This document shows, piece by piece, positions 34,734 to 43,521 of a DNA stretch of 64,000 nt. The stretch is from the NCBI RefSeq assembly GCF_001275135.1, contig NZ_LFQU01000008.1, positions 1 to 64,000 on the forward strand, read 5' to 3'. A program made the position numbers and the translations under genes. Under the pieces are notes generated by a model. The model saw only the letters and a list, made by a program, of their open reading frames with translations, had not been told where the DNA came from and ran no database searches. Within the stretch, counting starts at the first letter, position 1. The number at the start of each line of letters is the position of its first letter. The DNA is from Xylanibacter rarus. Its GTDB lineage: Bacteria > Bacteroidota > Bacteroidia > Bacteroidales > Bacteroidaceae.

Positions 34734-36773
34734 TTACCAAAGTTTTACTCGTTTGTCTGCCGGCAGATAAAGTTTGTCTGTAGGTTTAACGTTGAAAGCT
34801 TCGTACCATGCGTCGATATGTGGCAGTGCACCGTTTACGCGCCATTCGCCGAGAGAGTGAGGATCGCTCTTTGTACGGTTACGTATCTCCTCTTCTGTAA
34901 TGTTTGCAGCCCATACGCCTGCATAAGCCAAGAAGAAACGCTGGTCGGCTGTAAGGCCGTCAATCTCTTTCAGAGGAGCGTCCTTTGTGGCGTTCTTATA
35001 TGCATTGTATGAAACCTGCAGACCGCCGTGGTCGGCAATGTTTTCGCCAAGTGTGAGTTTACCGTTGGCATTGAGGTCAGGCAGAACTTTGATTGCAGAG
35101 AAGAAGTCAACGCAAACCTGTGCACGCTTATTGAAGTTTTCAGCGTCGCTGGCTGTCCACCAGTCAATCATGTTTCCGTTCTTGTCATAGTTGCGTCCCT
35201 GATCGTCGAATCCGTGAGTCATCTCATGGCCGATAACAACACCGATGGCACCATAGTTGAATGCATCGTCTGCTTCAGGATCAAAGAAAGGACGCTGCAG
35301 GATTCCTGCCGGGAAGCAAATCTCGTTGGTTGTCGGATTATAGTATGCATTGACGGTCTGAGGTGTCATGAACCACTCATCCTTATCAACCGGTTTGCCT
35401 GCACGATAGTTGATGTCCCACTCGTTCCAGAACTTGCGGCAGTTCTGTACGTTCTCATAGTAAGACAATTTGGGGTCGATTGTCAGGCCTGACATATCTT
35501 TCCATTTATTTGGATAACCGATCTTTACGTAGAAAGCATCGAGTTTGTCGAGTGCAGCCTTCTTTGTGTCGTCACTCATCCAGTCCTGAGCCTTGATTCT
35601 TTCAGCAAGAGAAATCTGCAGGTTCTTTACGAGCTTTTCCATACGCTCTTTTGAAGATGCGGGGAAGTAACGCTCAACATACATCTTGCCGAGAGCTTCA
35701 CCCATCTGGCTTTCTACCTGACTTGTTGCACGCTTCCAACGTGGATGGTCTTCCTTACGGCCAGACATTGTCTTTCCGAAGAAGTCGAAGTTGGCAGCAA
35801 TTACGTCATCGCTCAGGTAGCCTGCTGCTGAGAGGATAACATCCCATTCCATATAAGCACGCATTTCGTCTGCTGTCATCTCAGAGAGAATCTTGTCTGC
35901 ACCCTTTACGAAAGCAGGCTGACCTACAACGAGTTCCTTGAAGTACTCGCTCTTTACGCCTTCTGCGTTCAGAAGTTGTGTTAAGCCTACGTGAGGATAG
36001 TTGCTCTCAAAGTTCTGAATAGTCATCTTGTTGTAGTTGGCAGCAACGTCACGCAGCTCTGTGCTTGACTTAGAAACCTTTGCCAGCGCAGTTTCTACTT
36101 TCATGATGCTCTCCATCTTCTTCTTGGCTGCAGCGTCAGAGAAACCAAAGAGTTTGAACATGCGCTCAATATGCTTCTTGTAAGCCTCTCTTATGGCTGT
36201 TGTTGCGGGGTCTGTGTCAAGATAATATTCCTTCTGGCCGAGGCATATACCACCCTGATATATATTCAGGATGTTCATTGTGGCGTTCTTTTCATCAGCT
36301 CCAAATCCGATGCCCATAGGCACTCCATAGCCGAATGTAGCATATTTAAGCTGCACCTTGCGGAGGTCAGCCACGGTCTTGGCCTTTTCTATCTCATTTA
36401 TGAGCGGCATAACAGGCTTTACGCCTTCCTTGTTGCGGCGCACAGAGTCCATTGCAAGCTTGTAGAAGTCGCTTAACTTGCGCTCTGTGGTGCCCTGCGG
36501 ATATTCTTTCTTCAGCAGGTCGCTCAAGATTGTGTTAACGCGTTTGTTGTTGTCGAGTCCGAGCTGATCAAAGCTTCCGAAGCGTGAATAAGCTGCGGGC
36601 AGCGGATTGTTTTTCATCCATCCGCCACATGCGTACTGATAGAAATCATCAGCTGGTCTGACACTGTTGTCGAGATTCTTCAGGTCGATTCCCGACGTCA
36701 GCTGTGCCTGTGCGCCTGCTGTCAGTGAGGCAGAGGCAAATAGCACTGCTGGGATAATGTGTTTCATTTTCAT
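34734..36773 (-). CDS. M13-family metallopeptidase (PepO/neprilysin type)
   Basis: A secreted zinc endopeptidase of 679 residues. A signal peptide (MKMKHIIPAVLFASASLTAGAQA) is followed by the M13 N-terminal helical domain (GIDLKNLDNSVRPADDFYQYACGGWMKNNPLPA, to about 430). The catalytic domain has AYYNPTTNEICFPAGILQRPFFD, the zinc motif HEMTH at 516-520 and the third ligand Glu577 in GENIADHGGL, and it ends in the usual Trp. M13 enzymes cleave peptides of roughly 40 residues or less. It is 33 bp downstream of the ABC-F gene with no promoter between, so they probably form an operon. Confidence 0.94.
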   Translation of the reverse strand: MKMKHIIPAVLFASASLTAGAQAQLTSGIDLKNLDNSVRPADDFYQYACGGWMKNNPLPAAYSRFGSFDQLGLDNNKRVNTILSDLLKKEYPQGTTERKLSDFYKLAMDSVRRNKEGVKPVMPLINEIEKAKTVADLRKVQLKYATFGYGVPMGIGFGADEKNATMNILNIYQGGICLGQKEYYLDTDPATTAIREAYKKHIERMFKLFGFSDAAAKKKMESIMKVETALAKVSKSSTELRDVAANYNKMTIQNFESNYPHVGLTQLLNAEGVKSEYFKELVVGQPAFVKGADKILSEMTADEMRAYMEWDVILSAAGYLSDDVIAANFDFFGKTMSGRKEDHPRWKRATSQVESQMGEALGKMYVERYFPASSKERMEKLVKNLQISLAERIKAQDWMSDDTKKAALDKLDAFYVKIGYPNKWKDMSGLTIDPKLSYYENVQNCRKFWNEWDINYRAGKPVDKDEWFMTPQTVNAYYNPTTNEICFPAGILQRPFFDPEADDAFNYGAIGVVIGHEMTHGFDDQGRNYDKNGNMIDWWTASDAENFNKRAQVCVDFFSAIKVLPDLNANGKLTLGENIADHGGLQVSYNAYKNATKDAPLKEIDGLTADQRFFLAYAGVWAANITEEEIRNRTKSDPHSLGEWRVNGALPHIDAWYEAFNVKPTDKLYLPADKRVKLW

Positions 36774-36806
36774 AATTTTTTAATTTAAGTTGATGGTATT
36801 TGTCTG

Positions 36807-38768
36807 TTACATATATTTTTCAAGTTCTTCCGACAACTGCTCCCATCTCTCAACTTCTTCATCGAGAGTTTTCTTTACAGATGTATATTCGTTTATCAGC
36901 TTCATGTCACTGGCCCTTTCGGGTTGACATAGCATTTCGTCGAGTTCCTTAAGACGCTTTTCAAGCGTCTCGATTTTTGCTTCAGAGTCCTTTACGGCCT
37001 TTTCAGCCTTACGTATTTTCTTCTGTTGCTCTTTGCGTTCTTCATACGATTGCTTGGCCGAGTTTTCAGCCTGTTGCTGCTCATTGCATGTTGAGTTTCC
37101 TGAGCTTGCAGGCTGTTGTATCGTTGTCGTTGCTTGGTGATGACCAAGAGAGTCGAGTGAGTCGATGTTATGAGTCTGTAGAAAGTCGTATATTCCGCCG
37201 ATATGCTCTCTTACTTTTCCATCTCCAAACTCATAGACCTTGGTTACCAGTCCGTCGAGGAACTCGCGGTCGTGGCTTACAATGATGGCCGTGCCGTCAA
37301 AAGCTTTGATGGCCTCTTTTAGGACATCCTTCGACGGCATGTCGAGATGGTTAGTCGGCTCGTCGAGAATCAGCAGGTTAACCGGTTCGAGCAGGAGCTT
37401 TATCATTGCGAGTCGGCTGCGTTCGCCACCGCTGAGCACTTTCACTTTCTTCTCAGATGCTTCGCCTCCGAACATAAAAGCTCCGAGTATGTCGTTAATC
37501 TTTAGTCGGATATCTCCTTTGGCTACATTGTCTATTGTCTGGAACACAGTAAGCTCCTCGTCAAGCAGCTGTGCCTGATTTTGGGCAAAATAGCCAATCT
37601 GAACGTTGTGGCCAATCTTAAGCGTCCCTGTGTATGGAATCTCGTTCATTATACATTTCACGAGTGTTGATTTTCCTTCTCCGTTCTTTCCTACGAAGGC
37701 CACCTTCTCGCCACGTTTTATTGTGAGTGTTACATGGTCGAACACGGTATGAGTGCCATAATTCTTGCGCACTTCATCGCATATTACAGGATAGTCGCCG
37801 CTGCGCAGGCATGAGGGGAACTTGAGGTGCATTGCCGAGTTGTCCACTTCGTCAACTTCTATAGGCACAATCTTCTCGAGCTGCTTTATGCGGCTTTGCA
37901 CCTGTACAGCCTTTGTGGGCTTGTACCTGAAGCGTTCAATGAAATCTTTTATGTCGGCTATTTCCTTCTGCTGGTTCTCGTAGGCACGCAGTTGCTGCTC
38001 GCGTCGTTCGGCTCTGAGTTTCACGTACTCGTCATATTTCACTTTATAGTCAACCACCTTGCCACAGCTTATTTCGAGCGTGCGGTTGGTCACATTGTTG
38101 ATGAATGCACGGTCGTGGCTTACCAAAACCACGGCTTTTGCGCTTTGTGCAAGAAACTGTTCGAGCCATTGTATGCTCTCAATGTCGAGATGGTTGGTAG
38201 GCTCATCTAGCAACAGAACGTCCGGTTTCTGCAAAAGAATCTTTGCCAGCTCTATACGCATACGCCATCCTCCGCTAAACTCGCTTGTAGGACGTGACAT
38301 GTCCGAACGCTCAAATCCAAGACCTGTCAAAGTGCGCTCTATGTCAGCTTCATAGTTCTCTGCGCCCATCATCATGTATCTTTCGTGCTCTTGGGTGAAC
38401 TTCTGAACTAGAGCCATATATTCATCACTGTCATAGTCGGTGCGTTCTGCCAGTTGTTGGTTCATCTTGTCGAGCCTTGCCTTCATTTCCGTATTTCCGG
38501 CGAAGGCCTTACGCGCCTCTTCACGTACTGTTGTGTCATCCTGAAGAATCATCACCTGCGGCAGATAGCCTATGGTTGTTCCACTTGGTACAGCCACGAC
38601 GCCCGCAGTTGGCTTTTGCATGCCGCAGAGAATCTTCAGCATAGTAGATTTGCCTGCTCCGTTTTTTCCGACCAGTGCGATTCGGTCGCGGTCATTAATT
38701 ACGAAGCTGACGTTGCTGAAGAGCGGCTTAACGCCAAATTCTACTTTTAGTCCTTCTACTGAAATCAT
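36807..38768 (-). CDS. ABC-F family ATPase
   Basis: A cytosolic, membrane-free ABC protein of 653 residues from ATG 38768 (MISVEGLKVEFGVKPLF); the frame from 38846 overlaps its promoter. It has two nucleotide-binding domains, each with Walker A (GKNGAGKST, GKNGEGKST), signature (EFSGGWRMR, VLSGGERSR) and Walker B (VLLLDEPTNHLD, LLILDEPTNHLD). The interdomain linker is rich in Lys/Arg, and the C-terminal coiled coil is of Uup type (EERKEQQKKIRKAEKAVKDSE onward). ABC-F proteins act on ribosomes in translation quality control or antibiotic resistance. The C-terminal coiled coil suggests a housekeeping Uup/YdiF-like role. Confidence 0.93.
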   Translation of the reverse strand: MISVEGLKVEFGVKPLFSNVSFVINDRDRIALVGKNGAGKSTMLKILCGMQKPTAGVVAVPSGTTIGYLPQVMILQDDTTVREEARKAFAGNTEMKARLDKMNQQLAERTDYDSDEYMALVQKFTQEHERYMMMGAENYEADIERTLTGLGFERSDMSRPTSEFSGGWRMRIELAKILLQKPDVLLLDEPTNHLDIESIQWLEQFLAQSAKAVVLVSHDRAFINNVTNRTLEISCGKVVDYKVKYDEYVKLRAERREQQLRAYENQQKEIADIKDFIERFRYKPTKAVQVQSRIKQLEKIVPIEVDEVDNSAMHLKFPSCLRSGDYPVICDEVRKNYGTHTVFDHVTLTIKRGEKVAFVGKNGEGKSTLVKCIMNEIPYTGTLKIGHNVQIGYFAQNQAQLLDEELTVFQTIDNVAKGDIRLKINDILGAFMFGGEASEKKVKVLSGGERSRLAMIKLLLEPVNLLILDEPTNHLDMPSKDVLKEAIKAFDGTAIIVSHDREFLDGLVTKVYEFGDGKVREHIGGIYDFLQTHNIDSLDSLGHHQATTTIQQPASSGNSTCNEQQQAENSAKQSYEERKEQQKKIRKAEKAVKDSEAKIETLEKRLKELDEMLCQPERASDMKLINEYTSVKKTLDEEVERWEQLSEELEKYM

Positions 38769-38842
38769 TCTTTTCGTTTCTTTACGCTTACTATTTGTCA
38801 GCCGTGTTAGGCTTATTCGGCGTATTACTATTGCTTTAGGTG

Positions 38843-38875
38843 GCAAAATTAAATAATTTTATCTTTAAAACCAAA
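38843..38875 (-). promoter_or_regulatory. Promoter of the ABC-F/M13 peptidase operon
   Basis: Minus-strand TAATTTTGC (38851-38843) with TTTG at 38875-38872, spacing 20 bp. It fixes the ABC-F start at 38768 rather than 38846. Confidence 0.75.
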
Positions 38876-39679
38876 CAATAGCAAGAAAAAGGATGCCGCT
38901 ATGAGGAACATTCGACCGATTAAAGCTTTCCTTTGTCTGTTCAAAATGGTAAATGTAAAGGCCTGTCGTATATAATCCGTTATCTTAGTAATAGTTGGTT
39001 GCCATTCTTTTATACATGCTGAATATGTTTATATGTTGATGTTTCATGTCATTGATTTATGATAATGGTTTATGTCGCATAGAACTTTTGGCCGTTTGGA
39101 CTTTCTGTTTTGGTTTTACTTTTTGATGCTTTTGTCTTTTGTTTTCTTTCAATTTGATTTTTGCAGACCTCTTCAGGCTGAGTTATTTTGAAAATAAAAT
39201 CATTTGGACGTGAAAATTGGCCTAATTCGTGTGCATCCATAAGTTATTGCATTACAATGAACTATGCGAGAATGTCGGGTTGTGTGCAATGGAAACTGAT
39301 GTGAAACAGTTATAATAAGCTGTTTTTTGATATGAAAAAGACTTGTTTTTGAACGTAAATACATAGTGTTTTGTGGTGTAATACGATGCTTTTTGCATCA
39401 TAAAACATAGCCTTTTAAAGGCTTTGTAAATATTGTTTACTGCCTTCCGGCTGTTTTTGTCTCATCTTGTTTCTATTCTAGCTAAAAACTCATACAAAAC
39501 AGCAGTGACATTCTGTAATGTCTTTTAGTAAATTGGCAGCACGTTGCTTTGCAAGGTGCTGAAATGGTATATTATGATTTTATTGTTTTGTCCACGTAGG
39601 AACAGATGAAAATGCTTGAGTTTTGTTTATGCCATAATTTCCTTAATATTATTACCGGTTGCCACATGAGAATGCATGA
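38876..39679. other. 800-bp AT-rich gap without genes
   Basis: No coding frame on either strand has credible codon use or a recognisable product. The gap holds one copy of the TTTTGCAnnATAAAACATnGCCTTTT intergenic repeat (39390-39416). No tRNA, riboswitch or clear terminator for the hemW gene was found. Confidence 0.5.
39384..39436. repeat. Intergenic repeat (TTTTGCA..ATAAAACATAGCCTTTT)
   Basis: TTTTGCATCATAAAACATAGCCTTTT here matches 23 of 26 positions of TTTTGCAGTATAAAACATGGCCTTTT at 53090-53115. A partial complementary arm (AAAGGC) follows. It lies in a gene-free gap. Confidence 0.55.
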
Positions 39680-40804
39680 CTAAACAATCATAAGGTCGCT
39701 CATCACCATGTCACTGATAAAGATGCCTTCGGATGTAAGTCTTAGCCGGTCGTGCTGTATCTCTAGTAGTCCTTGCTCAATATGTTTGCCGGCGGCAGAA
39801 ATAAGCGTGTTTCTGTATCTTTTACCCAAACGCGTTTCCATGGCGTTTAGATCAATCCCGTCTGATGTGCGTAGGGCAGTGGTTATGATGTCGTTGAATG
39901 TTGTGTCGTTGTCGAGTTCTTCACGCTCCATAGGAATGATGCCGTTATTAATTTCCTCGATGTATAGTTTTAAATCGGCCACATTCCACTGTCTGGAGTT
40001 AAGGTCAAACGAGTGAGCGGCTGCGCCAAGACCGATATATGGCACTTGATGCCAATAGCTGCTGTTATGACGTGAGCGATATCCTGGACGTGCAAAGTTG
40101 CTTATTTCATAATGTTCATATCCGGCATCCGTAAGTTGGCATACAAGCTCTTTGAACATTGTCAGGCTCAGTTCTTCGTCAATCTCTTTTACCTTGCCTG
40201 TGTCGAGCATTTTCCACAATGGCGTGTCTTCTTCATACATAAGACTGTATGCCGAGATGTGTTCTACGTTTAGAGCCAAAGCGGCAGATATGTCCTCCTT
40301 CCACTGGCTTAAACTTTCGTCAGGGAATCCAAACATCAAGTCGATGCTTATATTTTTGATGCCTGCTTTTCTCAGCAATTTTACGGCATGTTTCACTTCG
40401 TCAGAGTTGTGTCGTCTGTGTAGAAGACGGAGTCTGCTGTCTGCAAATGTCTGCGCACCCATGCTTACACGGTTTATAGGCAGACGGCTTAGCATGTTTG
40501 TAAACTCCGGAGTGATGTCATCAGGGTTGCACTCCATTGTTATTTCGGCATTTCTATCCACGTCATACACATTATTTATATATAGAAACAGTTTGGTAAG
40601 TTCAGCTTCGTCCAGCAACGAAGGCGTGCCTCCGCCAAGGTATATAGTGGAGAAAGGTTCGCGTATATAGTTTTTCCTTAATTCCATTTCGCGACAAACC
40701 GCATTTATGTATTTCTTGCGTAAGTCAAGAAGTGTGGTCGAGTAGAAACCGCAATAAATGCAGCGGCTCTTGCAGAAGGGTATATGGATGTATATGCCGG
40801 CCAT
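39680..40804 (-). CDS. hemW: HemW-like radical SAM protein
   Basis: A 374-residue cytosolic protein of the oxygen-independent coproporphyrinogen III oxidase-like family, now regarded as a heme chaperone. The N-terminal radical SAM cluster motif is HIPFCKSRCIYCGFYS (CxxxCxxC). Then come GGGTPSLL, SMGAQTFADSRLRLLHRRH and the SIDLMFGFPDES strand, followed by the HemN C-terminal domain (YEISNFARPGYRSRHNSSYW and YIGLGAAAHSF). It lacks the long N-terminal extension of true HemN. Monocistronic; its promoter region is shared with the divergent EF-G gene. Confidence 0.92.
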   Translation of the reverse strand: MAGIYIHIPFCKSRCIYCGFYSTTLLDLRKKYINAVCREMELRKNYIREPFSTIYLGGGTPSLLDEAELTKLFLYINNVYDVDRNAEITMECNPDDITPEFTNMLSRLPINRVSMGAQTFADSRLRLLHRRHNSDEVKHAVKLLRKAGIKNISIDLMFGFPDESLSQWKEDISAALALNVEHISAYSLMYEEDTPLWKMLDTGKVKEIDEELSLTMFKELVCQLTDAGYEHYEISNFARPGYRSRHNSSYWHQVPYIGLGAAAHSFDLNSRQWNVADLKLYIEEINNGIIPMEREELDNDTTFNDIITTALRTSDGIDLNAMETRLGKRYRNTLISAAGKHIEQGLLEIQHDRLRLTSEGIFISDMVMSDLMIV

Positions 40805-40844
40805 TGTTTATTAGATGTTTCAGTTTCGTTTTCTTTATTTTAAT

Positions 40845-40853
40845 GCAAAATTA
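40845..40853 (-). promoter_or_regulatory. -7 box of hemW
   Basis: Minus-strand TAATTTTGC fits TAnnTTTGC, 40 nt before the ATG at 40804. No -33 element at standard spacing. Confidence 0.55.
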
Positions 40854-40893
40854 CTAATATGTTTTAATTTTTTGACGCTTTTTTGTGTTTTCT

Positions 40894-40925
40894 TTTGCTT
40901 GTTTGCGCAAAAAATCGTAACTTAG
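40894..40925 (+). promoter_or_regulatory. Probable promoter of the EF-G-like gene
   Basis: TTTG (40894-40897), a 20-bp spacer and TAACTTAG (40918-40925), a one-base variant of TAnnTTTG. The ATG at 40963 follows after about 37 nt. Confidence 0.5.
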
Positions 40926-40962
40926 AGGCCAACATAAGTTATTAACTTAAATCTATAATAAT

Positions 40963-43125
40963 ATGAGAGTTTATCAAACTAACGAGATTAAAAACATTGC
41001 CTTGCTTGGCAGTGCGGGCTCAGGCAAGACTACTCTTGCCGAAGCTATGTTATATGAGAGCGGACTGATTAAGCGCCGCGGTTCTGTAGAAGCAAAAAAC
41101 ACAGTAAGTGACTATTTCCCTGTTGAACAAGAATACGGCTACTCGGTATTTTCAACTGTTTTTAATGTAGAGTGGAACAATAAAAAACTTAATATCATAG
41201 ATTGCCCGGGCTCTGACGACTTTGTCGGCGGCGCCATCACAGCCCTTAACGTTACTGACCAGGCTGTTATATTAATCAATGGTCAGTATGGTCCTGAAGT
41301 TGGCACACAGAATAACTTCAGATACACTGAGAAGCTGAAGAAGCCGGTTATCTTCCTTGTAAACCAGCTTGACAGCGACAAGTGTGATTTCGATTCGATA
41401 ATAAGTAGCATGCAGGACATTTATGGTCCGAAATGCGTCCAGATACAATATCCGATAACTACAGGTCCAGGCTTTAATGCCCTTATTGACGTCCTTCTGA
41501 TGAAGAAATATTCATGGAAGCCCGAAGGCGGTGCTCCTATCATAGAGGATATACCGGCAGAGGAGATGGACAAGGCAATGGAACTTCATAAGGCTCTTGT
41601 GGAGGCCGCTGCAGAGAACGATGAAACTCTTATGGAGAAATTCTTTGAGGAGGAAACTCTCACAGAGGACGAAATGCGTGAAGGTATACGTAAGGGATTG
41701 GTTACACGTTCTATATTCCCTGTTTTCTGTGTTTGCGCAGGAAAGAGTATGGGTGTTCACCGCCTGATGGAATTCTTGGGCAACGTAGTTCCGTTTGTAA
41801 GCGAAATGCCTAAGGTTCATAACACACGTGGTGAGGAAGTTGCTGCAGAAAGTTCAGGACCTGAATCTATTTACTTCTTTAAGACAGGCGTTGAGCCTCA
41901 TATCGGAGAAGTTTCTTACTTCAAGGTTATGAGCGGATGCGTTAAGGCCGGCGACGATTTAAGCAATGCCGACCGTGGCTCAAAAGAACGCATTGCAAAT
42001 ATTTATGTTTGTGCAGGAGCTAACCGTCAGCCTGTTGACTGTCTTAATGCCGGTGATATTGGCTGTACTGTTAAGCTGAAGGACGTGAAGACAGGCAACA
42101 CTCTTAATGGAAAGGATTGTGATAATAGATTCGACTTCATAAAATATCCTAACTCTAAGTATTCTCGTGCCATTAAGGCTGTCAATGAGGCTGACACAGA
42201 AAAACTGATGGCTGCTTTGTTGAAGATGAGACAGGAAGATCCGACATGGGTAATAGAGCAGAGCAAGGAGCTGAAGCAGACAATAGTTCATGGTCAGGGT
42301 GAGTTCCATTTGCGTACACTAAAATGGCGCCTTGAGAATAATGAGAAACTGCAGGTTAAGTTTGTTGATGCCAAGATTCCTTATCGTGAGACCATCACAA
42401 AGGCTGCACGCGCAGACTATCGCCATAAAAAACAGTCGGGTGGTGCAGGACAGTTTGGTGAAGTGCACCTTATTGTTGAGCCTTATGCAGAAGGTATGCC
42501 TGATCCTGTAATGTACAAGTTTAACGGTCAGGAGTTCAAGATGAACATCAAGAGTAAGGAAGTTGTTGACCTGGAGTGGGGCGGCAAGCTTGTGTTCATC
42601 AATTCTGTTGTCGGTGGTGCTATTGATACACGCTTTATGCCTGCTATTTTGAAGGGTATTATGGAGCGTATGGAGCAGGGACCTCTGACGGGAAGCTACG
42701 CACGTGACGTACGTGTTGTTGTTTATGATGGAAAGATGCACCCGGTTGACAGTAACGAACTTTCATTCATGTTGGCAGCTCGCCATGCTTTCTCTGATGC
42801 ATTTAAGAATGCTGGTCCGAAGATTCTTGAGCCTATTTACGACCTTGAGGTTTATGTTCCGGCAGACTTTATGGGTGATGTCATGAGCGACTTGCAGGGA
42901 CGTCGTGCCCTCATCATGGGTATGGACAGCGAAGCCGGTTATCAGAAACTGCAGGCTAAGATACCTTTGAAGGAACTTGCAAACTATTCTATCTCGCTGA
43001 GCTCTATTACAGGCGGACGTGCTTCGTTTACCACGAAGTTCGCAAGTTACGAGCTTGTTCCTAACGACATACAACAGGCTCTGATACAAGAGCATGAGGC
43101 AGAACTTGCTGATAAAGACGAATAA
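40963..43125 (+). CDS. Elongation factor G-like protein (EF-G2 type)
   Basis: A 720-residue translational GTPase homolog with the EF-G five-domain plan. The P-loop is GSAGSGKTT in place of AHIDAGKTT. Switch I reads VEQEYGYSV where EF-G has MEQERGITI. Switch II is DCPGSDDF, so the catalytic His of DTPGHVDF is Ser84. The base-recognition motif is NQLD rather than NKxD. Domain IV is intact (KKQSGGAGQFGEVHL), as is domain V (DLQGRRALIMGM). This matches the second EF-G of Bacteroides, which was reported to support translation without GTP hydrolysis during starvation and gut colonisation. Canonical fusA should lie elsewhere. Monocistronic with its own terminator. Confidence 0.92.
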   Translation: MRVYQTNEIKNIALLGSAGSGKTTLAEAMLYESGLIKRRGSVEAKNTVSDYFPVEQEYGYSVFSTVFNVEWNNKKLNIIDCPGSDDFVGGAITALNVTDQAVILINGQYGPEVGTQNNFRYTEKLKKPVIFLVNQLDSDKCDFDSIISSMQDIYGPKCVQIQYPITTGPGFNALIDVLLMKKYSWKPEGGAPIIEDIPAEEMDKAMELHKALVEAAAENDETLMEKFFEEETLTEDEMREGIRKGLVTRSIFPVFCVCAGKSMGVHRLMEFLGNVVPFVSEMPKVHNTRGEEVAAESSGPESIYFFKTGVEPHIGEVSYFKVMSGCVKAGDDLSNADRGSKERIANIYVCAGANRQPVDCLNAGDIGCTVKLKDVKTGNTLNGKDCDNRFDFIKYPNSKYSRAIKAVNEADTEKLMAALLKMRQEDPTWVIEQSKELKQTIVHGQGEFHLRTLKWRLENNEKLQVKFVDAKIPYRETITKAARADYRHKKQSGGAGQFGEVHLIVEPYAEGMPDPVMYKFNGQEFKMNIKSKEVVDLEWGGKLVFINSVVGGAIDTRFMPAILKGIMERMEQGPLTGSYARDVRVVVYDGKMHPVDSNELSFMLAARHAFSDAFKNAGPKILEPIYDLEVYVPADFMGDVMSDLQGRRALIMGMDSEAGYQKLQAKIPLKELANYSISLSSITGGRASFTTKFASYELVPNDIQQALIQEHEAELADKDE

Positions 43126-43136
43126 CAATAATGAAT

Positions 43137-43171
43137 CAGCCGTGTGGAGTAAATCCCACGGCTGTTTTTTT
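43137..43171 (+). terminator. Rho-independent terminator of the EF-G-like gene
   Basis: CAGCCGTG (43137-43144) pairs with CACGGCTG (43157-43164), a 12-nt loop, followed by T7. It starts 12 bp after the stop codon. Confidence 0.9.
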
Positions 43172-43485
43172 ATGCTGATATTGCATGTTGAATAGTTTGT
43201 TTGAAAAATTATAGCTTATTGTAATCTTGCTATTTTTATAAGTGTTATGTCGTTTCCTGCTTGTATATAAAGTCTGTTTTATTCTTTTTATATAATGCAG
43301 TTTCCTTGGTATATCATGAATGTCATTGCACTATATATAACCTTATAGTTCTTTACAATTATTCTTCATGCTGTTCTGTTTAATTGCAAGAACTTTTGTG
43401 AAGGCCTTTAACTTGATAATTATTAATTATCGTATGGTTATTTGGTTAATATAGATAAATTTTGAATAATTAATTAACAAAATAA
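43172..43485. other. AT-rich gap before the RprX-like gene
   Basis: No gene, hairpin or repeat of note is visible. The right edge holds the promoter of the sensor kinase gene. Confidence 0.5.
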
Positions 43486-43517
43486 TTTGGCTTTATTTAT
43501 TTTTACCATATATTTGC
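43486..43517 (+). promoter_or_regulatory. Promoter of the RprXY-like operon, nearly leaderless
   Basis: TTTG (43486-43489), 19 bp, then TATATTTGC (43509-43517). The G of the -7 box is only 5 nt before the ATG at 43522, so the transcript would start at or near the start codon. Confidence 0.7.
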
Positions 43518-43521
43518 CAAT

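Noticed and set aside
38876-39679. Hidden gene or RNA in the 800-bp gap
   Set aside because: No frame with coding character, no tRNA fold and no riboswitch-like conserved core could be seen.
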